From Bedellia somnulentella (lineage: Eukaryota; Arthropoda; Insecta; Lepidoptera; Bedelliidae), in NCBI GenBank assembly GCA_963576735.1, contig OY755177.1, forward strand, positions 3,658,001 to 3,722,000: a stretch of DNA of 64,000 bases. Reading direction: 5' to 3'. Made by a program: the position numbers and the translations under genes. Below are positions 24,101 through 34,215 of the stretch, piece by piece. Position 1 is the first letter of the stretch. The number at the start of each line of letters is the position of its first letter. The notes beneath the pieces are model-generated. The model saw only the letters and a program-made list of their open reading frames with translations, made no database searches and had not been told where the DNA came from.

Positions 24101-27100
24101 AAGCCCCAATAGGATACTAAGTCGCCTCTTACGGTCGTATGACACTCACGCTAACGAATGAGTTAGCACTATTATGAAGGGCAAGCACGAGCGCTATTTT
24201 ATCGACATGATAACGGTTAGAATGAGATGTCATTATACGATACTAAGTAAGTGCGTAAGAGATGACTGCTTTATCCGCGATAACTAGTTTAAACATGGCT
24301 GTTGTGACAATAGGCATGATGACAAATTTTGAGAAACTATTCTATAATATTTGGTAATATATATTAATTATAATAAACATAATATTTCTGCGAAAAATTT
24401 AGGTTTAGTACTTAAAAAATAGTTTTTGATTCATAAATTTAAAATTTGCACGAAAACGCGTCAAAGTGTCATGGCGTCGCTTTCTTACGTCACTAAAGAT
24501 TACAAGAAACAGTGTGACCATTTGTGGCAGATTTCTGCCATTTTGGCTGATTTGGACCCAAAATTTAAGCCCATAATAAAATGACAATATCTATGTATCA
24601 GCAGATCAGGCGGGATATCCCCGTGTAATCTGGGTATCAGCAAAGACGTAGGAACAAAGGTTGCCAGATTTGGAATAAATTTTCTAGTAAATATTTTCTA
24701 ATTACCTTACTTAAATTATTTATTGTTCATTTTCATGCAATTTTATTTAAAATTAGCATGATTTTATTAAAACCTTTGATATCTGCCAAAATCTGCCACA
24801 TTTTGAAATCGTTAGCATAATATGCCACAGCTTAAATTTTGGGTCCAAATCTGCCAAAACGGCGGAAATCTGCCACAAATGGTCACACTGGCTCAAACGT
24901 GACGTCATGCGCTCAGATTGGCGTTCAACATCTCATGGCGGATTGCCGTATTTAGCGATTTTATTTAATCGATTATAATATTCATCTTGCTTTTAATTAT
25001 GAAAAGAATCAGAGTTTTAGAATTAGGAATTTTGAAATAATATACACACAAATTATTTCAATGAAATTTACTTGTTGTCATCATGCCTATTGTAACATAA
25101 AAAATAAAATAATCATGAAAACAATACTTTATGCCATATCATATTTGTTCTAAAAATACATTTTATTGTTTACCTATGTTACTTAAAAGTTTTTTTTTCA
25201 CTTACAGGTAAATGACTTAGTTCGTGATAAATTAAGTGACAAAAACGGCAACATACCAATGTGGTCAGAAATTTTGGCTGGAGCTTGTGTAAGTTATGCC
25301 AATAAATATATTTTTTTTAAGTATAAATACATAAACGGTTTCCTCTGTGGTCTAAAAGTTAGAGTGTTTGGCTCACAAGTCGGAGGTAACGGTGTCGATT
25401 TTAACCAAATTGGTAGGATATTGCAGTTTAAGTCTTCAGATAAGATTATTAAAAAAATATTCCTTGTATAAAATTATTAAAAATTTTCATCTAAACAAAA
25501 ACTTCCTTCCTTTTTTCCAGGCGGGAGGGTCCCAAGTGATATTCACGAATCCCTTAGAAATAGTGAAAATTCGTTTACAAGTGGCCGGCGAATTAGCAAG
25601 CGGGAAGAAAGTTCGGGCTTTAGCTGTTGTCAAAGACTTAGGGTTATTTGGACTGTATAAGGGTGCTAAGGCCTGTCTTTTGAGGGATGTACCTTTCAGT
25701 GCTATTTACTTCCCAGCTTATGCGCATGTTAAGGTGAGATATGAGATATTGTTATGAGAAATAAATTTGTTTTTGTTGAGAGTGATTAAAAACTGTTATT
25801 TGTTGGATTGAACACTTTGATTGTTGTTTAAAATACGTACTTATTTATATTATATTAGATTCTATATATATTAATCAGAGCCTTAACCAACTGAAGTGGT
25901 TCATTGGATTGTTCAGTGGTTCAATACGGGATCCACAAATACTTAGCCATTTTTGTTGGAAATCCTACCAAACAACTATCCACTCATTTATGCCGTCTTT
26001 ATATTACCCGAGTAGATATTAAGACACTTTGATCCATGTTGGCCTAGTGGGATGTCGTAATCAAAGTTCATATTCGATGGCATTTAAGTCAAACGTCAAA
26101 AGTGTTAACACTATCCAAAAAACTTCAAGTAATAATTCAACCGCACTTATATCACGTTCACTTGGTTATTCTAAACTTCATTTCGAAATTTAAAATTCCT
26201 CTTAAGGAGATATATAATAATAATTTAATAATTTATTCAGACCAAAATGGATCCATTGAATTAGTAACACTTAAGAGCTATATTAGTATTTAAAATTAAA
26301 ATGGAATTAAATTAACAATTACATCAAATTAAAATAAATTACGATATAAACCAAAACAAAATAAAAAGAAATTACAATTTAGATCCAATTAAAATTAAAT
26401 TAAATCAAACCTAAAACTTAATTAAACATAAATACAGTTTCGCTTATTATATGAGCAGTTTCGCTTATTATTTACGCATTAGTATGCCGTGTAGTGTCGG
26501 CTTAGAATTACACTACCCTATTTTTACCCGTGGGTGATCGTAAGAGGCGACTAAGGGTATAGGGGCTTTTTAAGTGATTTTTGGGCGATGTGGTTGGAGA
26601 CCCGTCACCAAAAACATTTATTATTACCATCTTTTCCCCAATCAACTTCCAAAAGTGGCTGAGGAATTTCACATTCCAAAGTTCTGGACTACGGACACGG
26701 CTATAAATCCCTTAACGGGGTACGTTAAGGGATTTATAGCCGTGAGTATATGTATATATGTATTAGTATATAAGCTTAAAAAATATGTGTAATGTTGCCA
26801 GGCAAAATTCGCGGACGAAAACGGCTACAACCATCCTCTAACATTGTTGGCTGCCGGTGCAATAGCTGGTATCCCCGCCGCGTCGCTGGTCACACCCGCT
26901 GACGTCATCAAGACCAGGCTGCAGGTCAGTTATTTATTTATTAAGATGCAATTACAGAGCCTTACTGCCAACCCCTTCGGGTATATACGGCGTGAACGTT
27001 TGAGTGAGTTCAGTTTGTTTATTGGTTTTAATACACATAAAAGACTCATAGCTTGTGTTTTACGTGATGAAAACTGGGACAAATGACAGTGAAAAGAACG

Positions 27101-29061
27101 TCACAAAGTATTGAAGGGAACACTTAATTATACTAAATATTTTGGAAAAACTTCATAATTTATGCACGCAATATATCCGGAATTGGCCTAGACCTCGCTT
27201 TTTTAACATACCCTTTTTATATTATAAATCGATAAAGGACATCAAACTTAACAACTTTGCCTATGGAATGCCTATCTAAAATATTGTAATTTTCAAAAAA
27301 TAATAATAATTAAAAATTGTCGTACCTAGTTTAAACTGAGAATGTATAGAATGAGATTCCTTGCTTCAGTGAAAATAAGAAATTAAAAAAAAACATCTGA
27401 TCTATGCTTTTTGCTCTGTAAACAAAAACACAACTTCTTTCTGTATTTTCCAGTTCAATCGCTCGCTTACCGGTTTATTTTCATGATATTATTTTTCAAC
27501 GACGATCAATACAACTGGGAAATACCGAAAGAAGTTATATTTTTGTTTACAGAGCGAAAAGCATAGATCAAATGTTTTTTTTTAATTTCTTATTTTCACT
27601 GAAGCAAGGAATCTCATTCTATACATTCTCAGTTTGAACTAGGTACGACAATTTTTAATTATTATTATTTTTTTGAAAATTACAATATTTTAGATAGGCA
27701 TTCCATGGGCAAAGTTGTTTAGTTTGATGTCCTTTATCGATTTATAATATAAAAAGGGTATGTTATAAAAGCGAGGTCTAGGCCAATTGTAAAACTGTTA
27801 CATTCCTATTTATAACATCAACCCGTTTACTGCAGGTGGTGGCCAGATCAGGCCAAACGACGTACAACGGCGTGCTGGACGCAACTAGGAAAATATACGC
27901 AGAGGAAGGTGCTAGAGCTTTCTGGAAAGGAACTATAGGTAATTATGTTATATTTAATGACTCTAATATTTACTATAAGGAAAGTTGGAAATATTTGATC
28001 TCTTATTTGTTAAAACGACTTCATAGTTGTTTCAGTCTCGTCTTTTATACTTTTAATTTGGAATAATCTTGTATTTATATATATTTGATTTTATCTTAGT
28101 ACGTCACTTTTAAATTATATTAGGTGATATTTAAATAATTTCACTAATATACTCAATTAAATTAAAACTCATTTAGATCATCAAAAAAAGTTGTTAGAAT
28201 TTTTGAGCACATTTGCCTTAGCTAAAGATAACGTTCCGCAATTCAATAAACAATTATTTAATTTAATTTTATTACGTTTCAGCTCGTGTTTTCCGATCAT
28301 CACCGCAATTCGGTGTGACGCTGGTCACATATGAAATACTGCAACGTCTATTTTACGTTGATTTCGGTGGAACGTGAGTATTCCATTTAACTACTTTTAA
28401 ATTTGCTGTGTAGTGCTGGCTTAGAATAGCACTACCCCATTTCTTCCGGTGGGTGTACGTAAAAGGCGACTAACGGTATAGGGGTTTTAAAGGGATTTTT
28501 GGACGATGCGGTTGGAGACCCATCACCAAGAACCTTTATTTCAACAATCCCCACGTAACTACCAAAAGCGGCTGAGGAATTTCTAATTCCTTAGCTCTGG
28601 CTACCCCTTCTAGGGAAATATAGCCGTGAGTATATGTATGTATGTATGTAAATATTTAAAAAAACTTACAAAATATCAGCCTCCATATAAAACCTTTATT
28701 AAAATATTGCTTGTACAACTTTTAATCAATGATAAAAATGCGGATACTACACTTTAGTTTAAACCATTCAGAGTTTTATGCTTAGCCGATTTAGCAGCAA
28801 CATCAACAGAATGATCTGCTCTTTCAACTTACAAAAGTAATTTAAAGTAAAATAATTTCTAATATCTATAATTTACTAATCCAAACATATATTTCTAGAC
28901 GTCCATCCGGTTCCGAGCAACAAGTAGCAATGTCAATGGCGGAACAACCAAAGAAAGCGCACCATATCGGAGGCTACCAAGTGGCGATACCAGTTTTAAC
29001 GGGACTGGAAACCAAATTTGGTATATCACTACCGAGATTCTCCTACCAGAAGACCCAGTAG
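18038..29061 (+). CDS. aralar1: Mitochondrial aspartate/glutamate carrier (Aralar/citrin), 5' end missing
   Basis: Calcium-regulated inner-membrane carrier that exchanges matrix aspartate for cytosolic glutamate plus a proton, part of the malate-aspartate shuttle. Thirteen exons join in frame to about 663 residues; family members have about 675. The N-terminal half has EF-hands: a degenerate first one near [13 protein letters not shown], a canonical [13 protein letters not shown], a third [10 protein letters not shown]+DEF split across exons 2 and 3, and a weak [13 protein letters not shown]. The C-terminal half has three carrier repeats marked [18 protein letters not shown] and PADVIKTRL. 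Every splice site is GT-AG and phases agree. The first coding exon, probably only 10-30 residues, is upstream and not identified. Many introns carry MITEs or SINEs. The gene ends ...RFSYQKTQ then TAG. Identity is secure; the symbol follows the insect orthologue. Confidence 0.95.
18720..18896 (+). CDS. aralar1: Aralar exon, EF-hand 2
   Basis: Acceptor ttcttccag, donor gtaagt. Encodes [20 protein letters not shown] and onward with the canonical loop [12 protein letters not shown] and the start of EF-hand 3. Ends in phase 1. Confidence 0.94.
19066..19317. mobile_element. 252-bp MITE in Aralar intron
   Basis: The outer inverted repeats run from aatattaataagttacttc inward to ttaattccgcta. A second internal inverted repeat is built from gtgcaccacacacagccgc and gtgggtgcgtgtggtgc. 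The 71-codon ORF across it is incidental. Confidence 0.7.
19550..19836 (+). CDS. aralar1: Aralar exon, EF-hands 3-4
   Basis: Acceptor ccctccag, donor gtaagt. Encodes [20 protein letters not shown] through [12 protein letters not shown], including the weak fourth hand [13 protein letters not shown]. The [19 protein letters not shown] segment is family-typical. Confidence 0.95.
20341..20579 (+). CDS. aralar1: Aralar exon, end of regulatory domain
   Basis: Acceptor tttttag, donor gtgagt. Encodes [20 protein letters not shown], then [14 protein letters not shown] and [13 protein letters not shown], conserved in citrin/Aralar. Confidence 0.95.
20844..21085 (+). mobile_element. SINE family A in Aralar intron
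   Basis: Full-length copy in gene orientation from gccgtgtagtgccgg to the tatg tail. An older degraded copy precedes it at about 20675-20830. Confidence 0.65.
21249..21339 (+). CDS. aralar1: Aralar exon, linker
   Basis: Acceptor cttttcag, donor gtaagt. Encodes [20 protein letters not shown] and [11 protein letters not shown], joining the regulatory and carrier domains. Confidence 0.9.
21712..21800 (+). mobile_element. SINE family B 3' fragment
   Basis: Truncated copy: aagcaaaacgtgggtactct, then tagtacctctgcca and a diverged hairpin and gcgtacgttt end. Confidence 0.45.
21801..22981. other. Intron sequence without recognised elements
   Basis: AT-rich Aralar intron. No conserved exon, repeat or structure is seen apart from a short cacacaca run near 22050. 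Confidence 0.5.
22983..23220 (-). mobile_element. 5'-truncated copy of the LINE 3' end
   Basis: Minus-strand translation is nearly identical to the last 70-odd codons of the reverse transcriptase at 32298-33937, through [12 protein letters not shown] and its stop, followed by cggcgtgagaatatgtatg and a TATG tail. Only the extreme 3' end was inserted, which is typical of LINE 5' truncation. Confidence 0.85.
23397..23472 (+). CDS. aralar1: Aralar exon, start of carrier repeat 1
   Basis: Acceptor tgtttcag, donor gtacgt. Encodes [20 protein letters not shown] and GSIAG, the first transmembrane helix start. Confidence 0.93.
23728..23936 (+). CDS. aralar1: Aralar exon, carrier repeat 1 signature
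   Basis: Acceptor ttttcag, donor gtaagt. Contains [16 protein letters not shown], the first mitochondrial-carrier signature, and [20 protein letters not shown]. Confidence 0.97.
24301..25097. mobile_element. DNA element with short inverted ends, carrying a nested MITE
   Basis: acaataggcatgatgaca at the left end (from about 24306) is answered by tgtcatcatgcctattgt at the right end (to about 25093), about 800 bp apart. A different inverted-repeat element (24510-24890) sits inside. No transposase coding was seen. Confidence 0.5.
24510..24890. mobile_element. 381-bp MITE, nested
   Basis: Ends cagtgtgaccatttgtggca and tgccacaaatggtcacactg are exact reverse complements. The arms continue with mismatches through ggacccaaaatttaagc, about 60 bp. 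Non-coding. No target duplication is evident. Confidence 0.7.
25208..25288 (+). CDS. aralar1: Aralar exon, between repeats 1 and 2
   Basis: Acceptor cttacag, donor gtaagt. Encodes [20 protein letters not shown] and EILAGAC; 27 codons, phase 0 at both ends. Confidence 0.95.
25521..25733 (+). CDS. aralar1: Aralar exon, carrier repeat 2
   Basis: Acceptor ttttttccag, donor gtgaga. Contains [16 protein letters not shown] and [20 protein letters not shown]; 71 codons. Confidence 0.97.
26486..26763 (+). mobile_element. SINE family A directly before an Aralar exon
   Basis: Gene-sense copy whose TATG tail ends about 38 bp before the exon at 26802. Near its 3' end the hairpin region is duplicated in inverted form (cggctataaatcccttaacg, then cgttaagggatttatagccg). 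Confidence 0.7.
26802..26924 (+). CDS. aralar1: Aralar exon, carrier repeat 3 start
   Basis: Acceptor gttgccag, donor gtcagt. Encodes [20 protein letters not shown] through [12 protein letters not shown], the third signature. GC-richer than its surroundings. The usual pyrimidine tract is weak because a SINE sits just upstream. Confidence 0.96.
26953..27010 (+). mobile_element. SINE family B 3' end fragment
   Basis: Only the hairpin and tail region remain: ccaaccccttcgggtatata, then cggcgtgaacgtttgag. Confidence 0.5.
27181..27788. mobile_element. 608-bp foldback element in Aralar intron
   Basis: Starts aattggcctagacctcgctt and ends aagcgaggtctaggccaatt, exact reverse complements. The arms pair almost perfectly for about 270 bp each around a central spacer near 27450-27520. 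No coding. The near-identity of the arms implies a young element or gene conversion between arms. Confidence 0.8.
27836..27938 (+). CDS. aralar1: Aralar exon, repeat 3 middle
   Basis: Acceptor tactgcag, donor gtaatt. Encodes [20 protein letters not shown] through ARAFWKGTI. Confidence 0.95.
28283..28373 (+). CDS. aralar1: Aralar exon, last transmembrane segment
   Basis: Acceptor cgtttcag, donor gtgagt. Encodes [20 protein letters not shown] then [10 protein letters not shown], the family-typical end of the sixth helix. Confidence 0.96.
28405..28650 (+). mobile_element. SINE family A in last Aralar intron
   Basis: Full-length gene-sense copy with a clear (TATG)n tail, starting only 32 bp after the preceding exon. 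Confidence 0.7.
28899..29061 (+). CDS. aralar1: Aralar terminal coding exon
   Basis: Acceptor atttctag. Encodes [20 protein letters not shown], then [20 protein letters not shown], and ends SYQKTQ-TAG. The HIGGYQVA...[11 protein letters not shown] motif is conserved in the C-terminal extension of this carrier. Confidence 0.94.
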
Positions 29062-31075
29062 TAAGTTAGTAGTAGATAGGCATAATTGTAAGGTTATATA
29101 CGTTTTTTTTTTGTAAGGTTTCGTTTCTGGAAAAGCTTTTTGGTGGATCCTGATTTTGACGTCTAAGGATATAAGTTTTTTTTGTTACTGTAAACTTATG
29201 TTTTAATGCTGATTTGACGTACAATTACAGCCGATTTGTTTTATAAAATTACTCTAGAGATTGAGATGTTAAATTATAGTTTAAGTAATGAATGGATGGT
29301 GGCAGAAAAGTAGTCTGGAGATAAACCTTAAGTTTTTCGATCACTCAAACTATAGTTGCCCAAGAAATTTAAGACTTTCTCGATGTGTCATTTTTTACAT
29401 GATTCAGTACGAATTTACCAGACTGCATTATATTTTAAACTTTTCATATCTTTTCTTTTCAATTTGTTATCGAAAATCTATTCAATAATTTAAATTTCGG
29501 GATCCATCCTTTATATGAATAGTGAGTTTCGTAACTTGAATCACGTTGACATTCTCAGAATTCTGATCATTTACTTAATATTTAATTTAACAAAGTTTTC
29601 AACATATTTTACTAAATTACGTAAAACAAGCTAACGAAATCTTACTTTGCAATCTCACGAAATTTTGTAAGAAATATATGACAAAGGTACATTGTGATTA
29701 TTTGATGTTCCTTAAAGAGTAACAGAATGACCCAGGGCATCATTATTTTTTTAAAGCTTCAAAAGCTTGTTTATGAGATTTTAATTGTTATTTGATCTGA
29801 AATTATTCTATTTAAAAATAGTTTAAAAAGATCTTAATAAGTACGAAAATATGTACCAGTTTTAGAGATAAAAAACTTTTTGCTATTTTTAGTGATTTTT
29901 GCCTCTATCAGTATGATGATAAAAAAAACTTCTTAAAAAGATAAAACTATTCTTTACTATTTTCTTTTGCAATATATTTTTTTAGTATTTTTATTATTAA
30001 TATCTAAGTCTTGTTTTTGTTAAAATTGTTATTTAAACTTTTCACCGTTATCTTCTATTCATAATCATCTTTATCTGTTCAATTTATTCTTAAGTTGTTT
30101 AAACAATTGGAAATAGGTTTTATTGCCAAAATTGTATTTATAGCTAAAATTGTATACTCGATCTATTTTATAACAAAGTATTTTTAAACAATGCACAATT
30201 TTATTAATAAATACTTTTCAATAACATATCATATTTTACTGAAACAAGTGAAAATATTTTACAGTTCTTAAGCATCCGATGTTCTGTTTAAATAAGTTTG
30301 ATAATAAAATACATATTTTACTAAGTAAATAAATATTTGGTATGTTACCTTCCGTAACAACAAGGATTCGAATATACTGTCCTTACAATCCGTAAAGCTG
30401 TATATTTGTTGTTATCTGATGAAAAGTGGAACTCCTCTATGAGAATATTTGGTGTTCTCAGGATTAGTATTTAGGAGTTCGAGGTTTGATTACTGTATTG
30501 GGCAAAAACGATAAAAGATGACGCTACAATTTTGTAACTTTCTCAGGTACCTTCAAAGCCTAGTTCAAATAAAAAATACTATAAGATTTGTTCCTATGAC
30601 AAATTTGGTTATGACTTGTGAGCTTTCGTCATTTAAAACTAGGTATTTAATATTCAACTTTTTAATCATAACGGAACTGTGTTTAAAGATATGTATAATT
30701 ATATTTTATATCATTGTCAAAACATGTAAGCAATATTATGTTGTAATTTACTTTTAAAGCAATATTGTTTTGCTCAATTGACAACACAATTTTTTCTATT
30801 ACATTTTCCTATACGAAGCTGATTTGGTATTTGTAACTTATAAAGTATCAATAAAACCATATAAGTATTCATATTTCATGGTATTTGCCAGCACTAAAGT
30901 TCAAAATAAATCTTTTGAACATCTTTATTTGTCAGTGTATAAAGAAGACGTAAATCATATTAGTACAATGTTGTCGGTAATCGTTGTGTGAGAGATAGTC
31001 GCATTGTGACTATTCATATTTATATTGATGTATATTTTTGTGTTATAAATAAATGAAATTTGATCGAAGTCTAAT
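29062..31075 (+). other. aralar1: Probable Aralar 3' UTR
   Basis: About 2 kb of AT-rich, repeat-free, non-coding sequence follows the stop codon and ends near an aataaa at 31048-31053. The next SINE starts at 31211. Lack of repeats over 2 kb is unusual in this window and fits transcribed sequence under constraint. The true poly(A) site cannot be set by reading. Confidence 0.5.
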
Positions 31076-31210
31076 TTTATTTTGTTTTCTATGAGCCTAC
31101 CTAGATTTTAAGAAACTACATGGTTACGAGTTTTTGCTGCTGTGTCTGTTTTTCTTACTACCCCATTTCCTTCCATTGGCTGGAGACCCATTGTAAAATT
31201 AATAATTTAT

Positions 31211-31457
31211 TGCCATGTAGTGTCGGCTTAGAATAACACTACCCCATTTCTACCGGTGGGTGATCGTAAGAGGCGACTAAGGGTATAGGGGCTTCATACA
31301 TGATTTTTGGGCGATGTGGTTGGAGACCCGTCACCAAAAACATTTATTTTTTATTACCACCTTTTCCCCAATCAACTTCCAAAAGTGGCTGAGGAATTTC
31401 AATTCAATGCTCTGGCCCCGTAAGGGATTTATAGCCGTGAGTATATGTATGTATGTA
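31211..31457 (+). mobile_element. SINE family A
   Basis: Near full length, with a small deletion before the hairpin region and a gccgtgagtatatgtatgta tail. Confidence 0.7.
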
Positions 31458-32020
31458 ATTTATTGCTATTATTTTCTACCGCTCCCCAATCATATTTCAA
31501 AAGTTGTTTGAGCTTTTAATTCTAAAGTTCTGGGTACCCCTTCGTGGGCTTAAGTATAAGTGTCTACAAAAATATATCTGATTTCGAGAACTGTGCAAAT
31601 TAAATACATTCTTAGTCACCTGCCGGATCGAGGTAATTTTTTCCGATCATAAGTATGTTTATTCATTAATTAATCTCTTACATAAAACAGGTTCACCGGT
31701 TGTGAAAAATGCGGTGTTAGATCTGTGAGTCTAGTAAGTGAGATATGTGCCTGGAGCACGGATAGTACCATCTCTAAATATGTATTCATCATCAGTCACA
31801 CCATCACACACGTATACACATCATTCACTATAATTCCCCCATCAAACCTTTTAATTGGTCTAGGTTTCAGTTTCGCCCCACCACTTGCACTTATGACGCA
31901 GTATCTACAATCTCCATATGAAATTGCTTATATTGTATTGCGTATATCAAATAAAATTTTAAGAGTATAAGCAAAATTGCAGCTTTTCTCTTCTTACAAA
32001 AAATTTCTCCATACTAATAT

Positions 32021-32272
32021 TACATACATACATACATATAGTCACGGCTATAAATCCCTAGAAGGGGTAGCCAGAGCTAAGAAATTAGAAATCCCTCAGC
32101 CACTTTTGGAAGTTGCGTGGGGAAAATATGGTAAAAATAAAGTTTATTGGTGATGGGTCAACAACCACATCGCCCTAAATTCCTTTAAAAAGCCCCAATA
32201 CTGTTAGTCGCCTCTTACGTACACCCACCGGAAGAAATGGGGTGGTGCAATTCTAAACCGCCACTACACAGC
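32021..32272 (-). mobile_element. SINE family A next to LINE insertion
   Basis: Full-length minus-strand copy. Part of its antisense sequence forms the first codons of the long ORF that starts at 32237, so those residues are not part of the LINE protein. Confidence 0.75.
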
Positions 32273-32280
32273 ATACTACT

Positions 32281-32297
32281 ACATACTAATATTATAA
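32281..32297 (+). repeat. 17-bp LINE target duplication (left)
   Basis: acatactaatattataa occurs here and again at 33970-33986, immediately after the LINE's TATG tail. Confidence 0.75.
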
Positions 32298-33969
32298 TAC
32301 ATACTAATTCATCCATTTCTTCGCCAATCAGCAGTAATGTTGATTGGAACGTCGTTATGGGTGACTTTAGTGACAGTGAGATCAGTATGGAAGAAATAAT
32401 GAAAGCAATGAAAAGTATGAAACTAGGGAAAGCGGCAGGGTATGACAGGATAAACACTGAAATGCTGAGGGCTGGTAAAGGGGTGGTGGCTTCCTGGTTG
32501 TACTTCCTTTTCCAAAAATGCTGGTCGAGTGGCAAAGTGCCACAAGACTGGTGCAAAGCGGTGATTGTGCCTTTATATAAAGGAAAGGGGTCACACCAGG
32601 AGGCTAGAAACTACCGTGGAATTAGCCTACTCAGAATTGTCGGTAAATTGTATGCAAAGGTTTTGATTGAAAGAGTGATGAATGAAACGGATGATAAAAT
32701 TTGGGATGTGCAAGCAGGATTTAGAAAGGGAATGGGATGTATGGACCAAATCTTCTCTTTAAGGAGCATCACCGAAAAGTTCTTAGCTAAGAACCGAAAG
32801 GTGTATTGCTCCTTCATTGATTTAGAGAAGGCGTATGATAGGGTGGTTAGAAAGTGTTTATGGGAGGTGTTATCCAAGTTCGGTTTGGGGAGTCGACTTA
32901 TACGTGCACTGGTATCACTCTATGAGGATTCCAGTGCATGTGTGAGAGTAAACGGGGAAAATACTGACTGGTTCGGGATCTCTCGGGGTGTCCGACAGGG
33001 TTGTGTAGCTTCCCCGTGGCTCTTCAATTTGTTCATGGATGACTGTTTAACAGAGTTGCGTGAAAGTGATTATGGATTGAGAATGGGTGGATTCATCATC
33101 AAATGCCTCTTATATGCCGACGATCAAGTGCTACTTGCATCATCGGTGGAAGAGCTGCAAGAGATGATGAATATTGCATGTGCGTCTTTTGAAAAAAAGG
33201 GAATGAGGGTGAATGTGGATAAAACAAAAACTATGGTTTTTGAGAGAGAGGTGAATATGACCGAATGCGTGATTGAGATTAATGGTAAGAAAGTGGAACA
33301 AGTGAAAGAGTTTGTATATTTGGGAAGTTTGTTTACTAGGGATGGAAAGTGTGATGAAGATATCGAGAGAAGAGTGAAAAAGGGTAATGCGGTAAATGGA
33401 GCGCTGGATAGTCTAATGTCTAGTCAGTCGGTGTCTGAAAAGGCCCGAATGGCTGTGCATGGTGCTGTCCTCGTTCCTACGCTTATGTATGGCAGTGAAT
33501 GTTGGGTGTGGCAGAAGAAGCATGAAAGTAGAGTGAATGCAGTAGAAATGAGATCCCTCAGAAAAGTGTGTAATGTAAGGTTATGTGATCGTGTGAGGAA
33601 TGATGTGATTCGTGAAAGGTGTGGTGTAAAAGATGATATTGTAAGAAAGATAGAAAAAGGAATGTTGAGATGGTTTGGGCACATAGAGAGGATGGATGAC
33701 AGTAAATTGGTGAAAGAGATATATAGAGCCAATGTGGAAGGTAATGTTAGTAGAGGACGACCTCGGAGGACACATTTGGATCAAATAGAAAATGTGCTCA
33801 AAAAGGCAGGTGTCCGCAGTATGAAGAATAAAAGAGCATGTATGAAAAGATTGATGGATGTAAACGAAGCCAGAGAGGTTTGCCAGGATCGTACAAAGTG
33901 GCGATCGATAGTCTCTGCCTACCCCAATGGGAACTAACGGCGTGAGAATATGTATGTATGTATGTATGT
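32298..33969 (+). mobile_element. 5'-truncated LINE with intact reverse transcriptase end
   Basis: Non-LTR retrotransposon of 1672 bp. It lacks the endonuclease region, has a 17-bp target duplication and ends cggcgtgagaatatgtatg with a TATG tail. A second, much shorter copy of the same 3' end is at 22983-23220. The absence of stop codons or frameshifts indicates a recent insertion. Confidence 0.9.
32330..33937 (+). CDS. LINE reverse transcriptase, N-terminally truncated
   Basis: Non-LTR reverse transcriptase that would copy element RNA at a nicked target. Visible blocks in order: GKAAGYDRINTEMLRAG, ARNYRGISLLRIVGKLYAKV, FIDLEKAYDRV, GVRQGCVASPWLFNLFMDD, catalytic LLYADDQVLLA, MRVNVDKTKTMVFE, FVYLGSLFTRDG, and a C-terminal MLRWFGHIERM and [12 protein letters not shown] stop. 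An open frame extends upstream to 32237 but its first 20 or so residues come from antisense SINE and flanking DNA. No endonuclease domain is present, so the copy cannot move alone. The clade (RTE-like versus jockey-like) is not settled. Confidence 0.88.
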   Translation, partial: SSNVDWNVVMGDFSDSEISMEEIMKAMKSMKLGKAAGYDRINTEMLRAGKGVVASWLYFLFQKCWSSGKVPQDWCKAVIVPLYKGKGSHQEARNYRGISLLRIVGKLYAKVLIERVMNETDDKIWDVQAGFRKGMGCMDQIFSLRSITEKFLAKNRKVYCSFIDLEKAYDRVVRKCLWEVLSKFGLGSRLIRALVSLYEDSSACVRVNGENTDWFGISRGVRQGCVASPWLFNLFMDDCLTELRESDYGLRMGGFIIKCLLYADDQVLLASSVEELQEMMNIACASFEKKGMRVNVDKTKTMVFEREVNMTECVIEINGKKVEQVKEFVYLGSLFTRDGKCDEDIERRVKKGNAVNGALDSLMSSQSVSEKARMAVHGAVLVPTLMYGSECWVWQKKHESRVNAVEMRSLRKVCNVRLCDRVRNDVIRERCGVKDDIVRKIEKGMLRWFGHIERMDDSKLVKEIYRANVEGNVSRGRPRRTHLDQIENVLKKAGVRSMKNKRACMKRLMDVNEAREVCQDRTKWRSIVSAYPNGN

Positions 33970-34215
33970 ACATACTAATATTATAAATGAGGAAGTGTGT
34001 GTGTTTGATTGTCCTTCTTTCACGCAAAAACTACGCAAAGGATCAAGTTGATTTTTTGCATAGGGATAGAATACGCGCTGTAGTTTATCCCCATGTTCCC
34101 GAGCAATCGCTGCAAACTCTCCCACTATCACCAACGGTCAGTGTAGGAGGCAGCACTAAGCCGCCGCCGCCGCAGCGCCAAACTAGGTACTATCTGTACT
34201 TACTAATCCGTACCA

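Noticed and set aside
32237..32330. N-terminal part of the long reverse-transcriptase ORF
   Set aside because: The first codons are antisense SINE A and target-site sequence; the LINE begins at about 32298.
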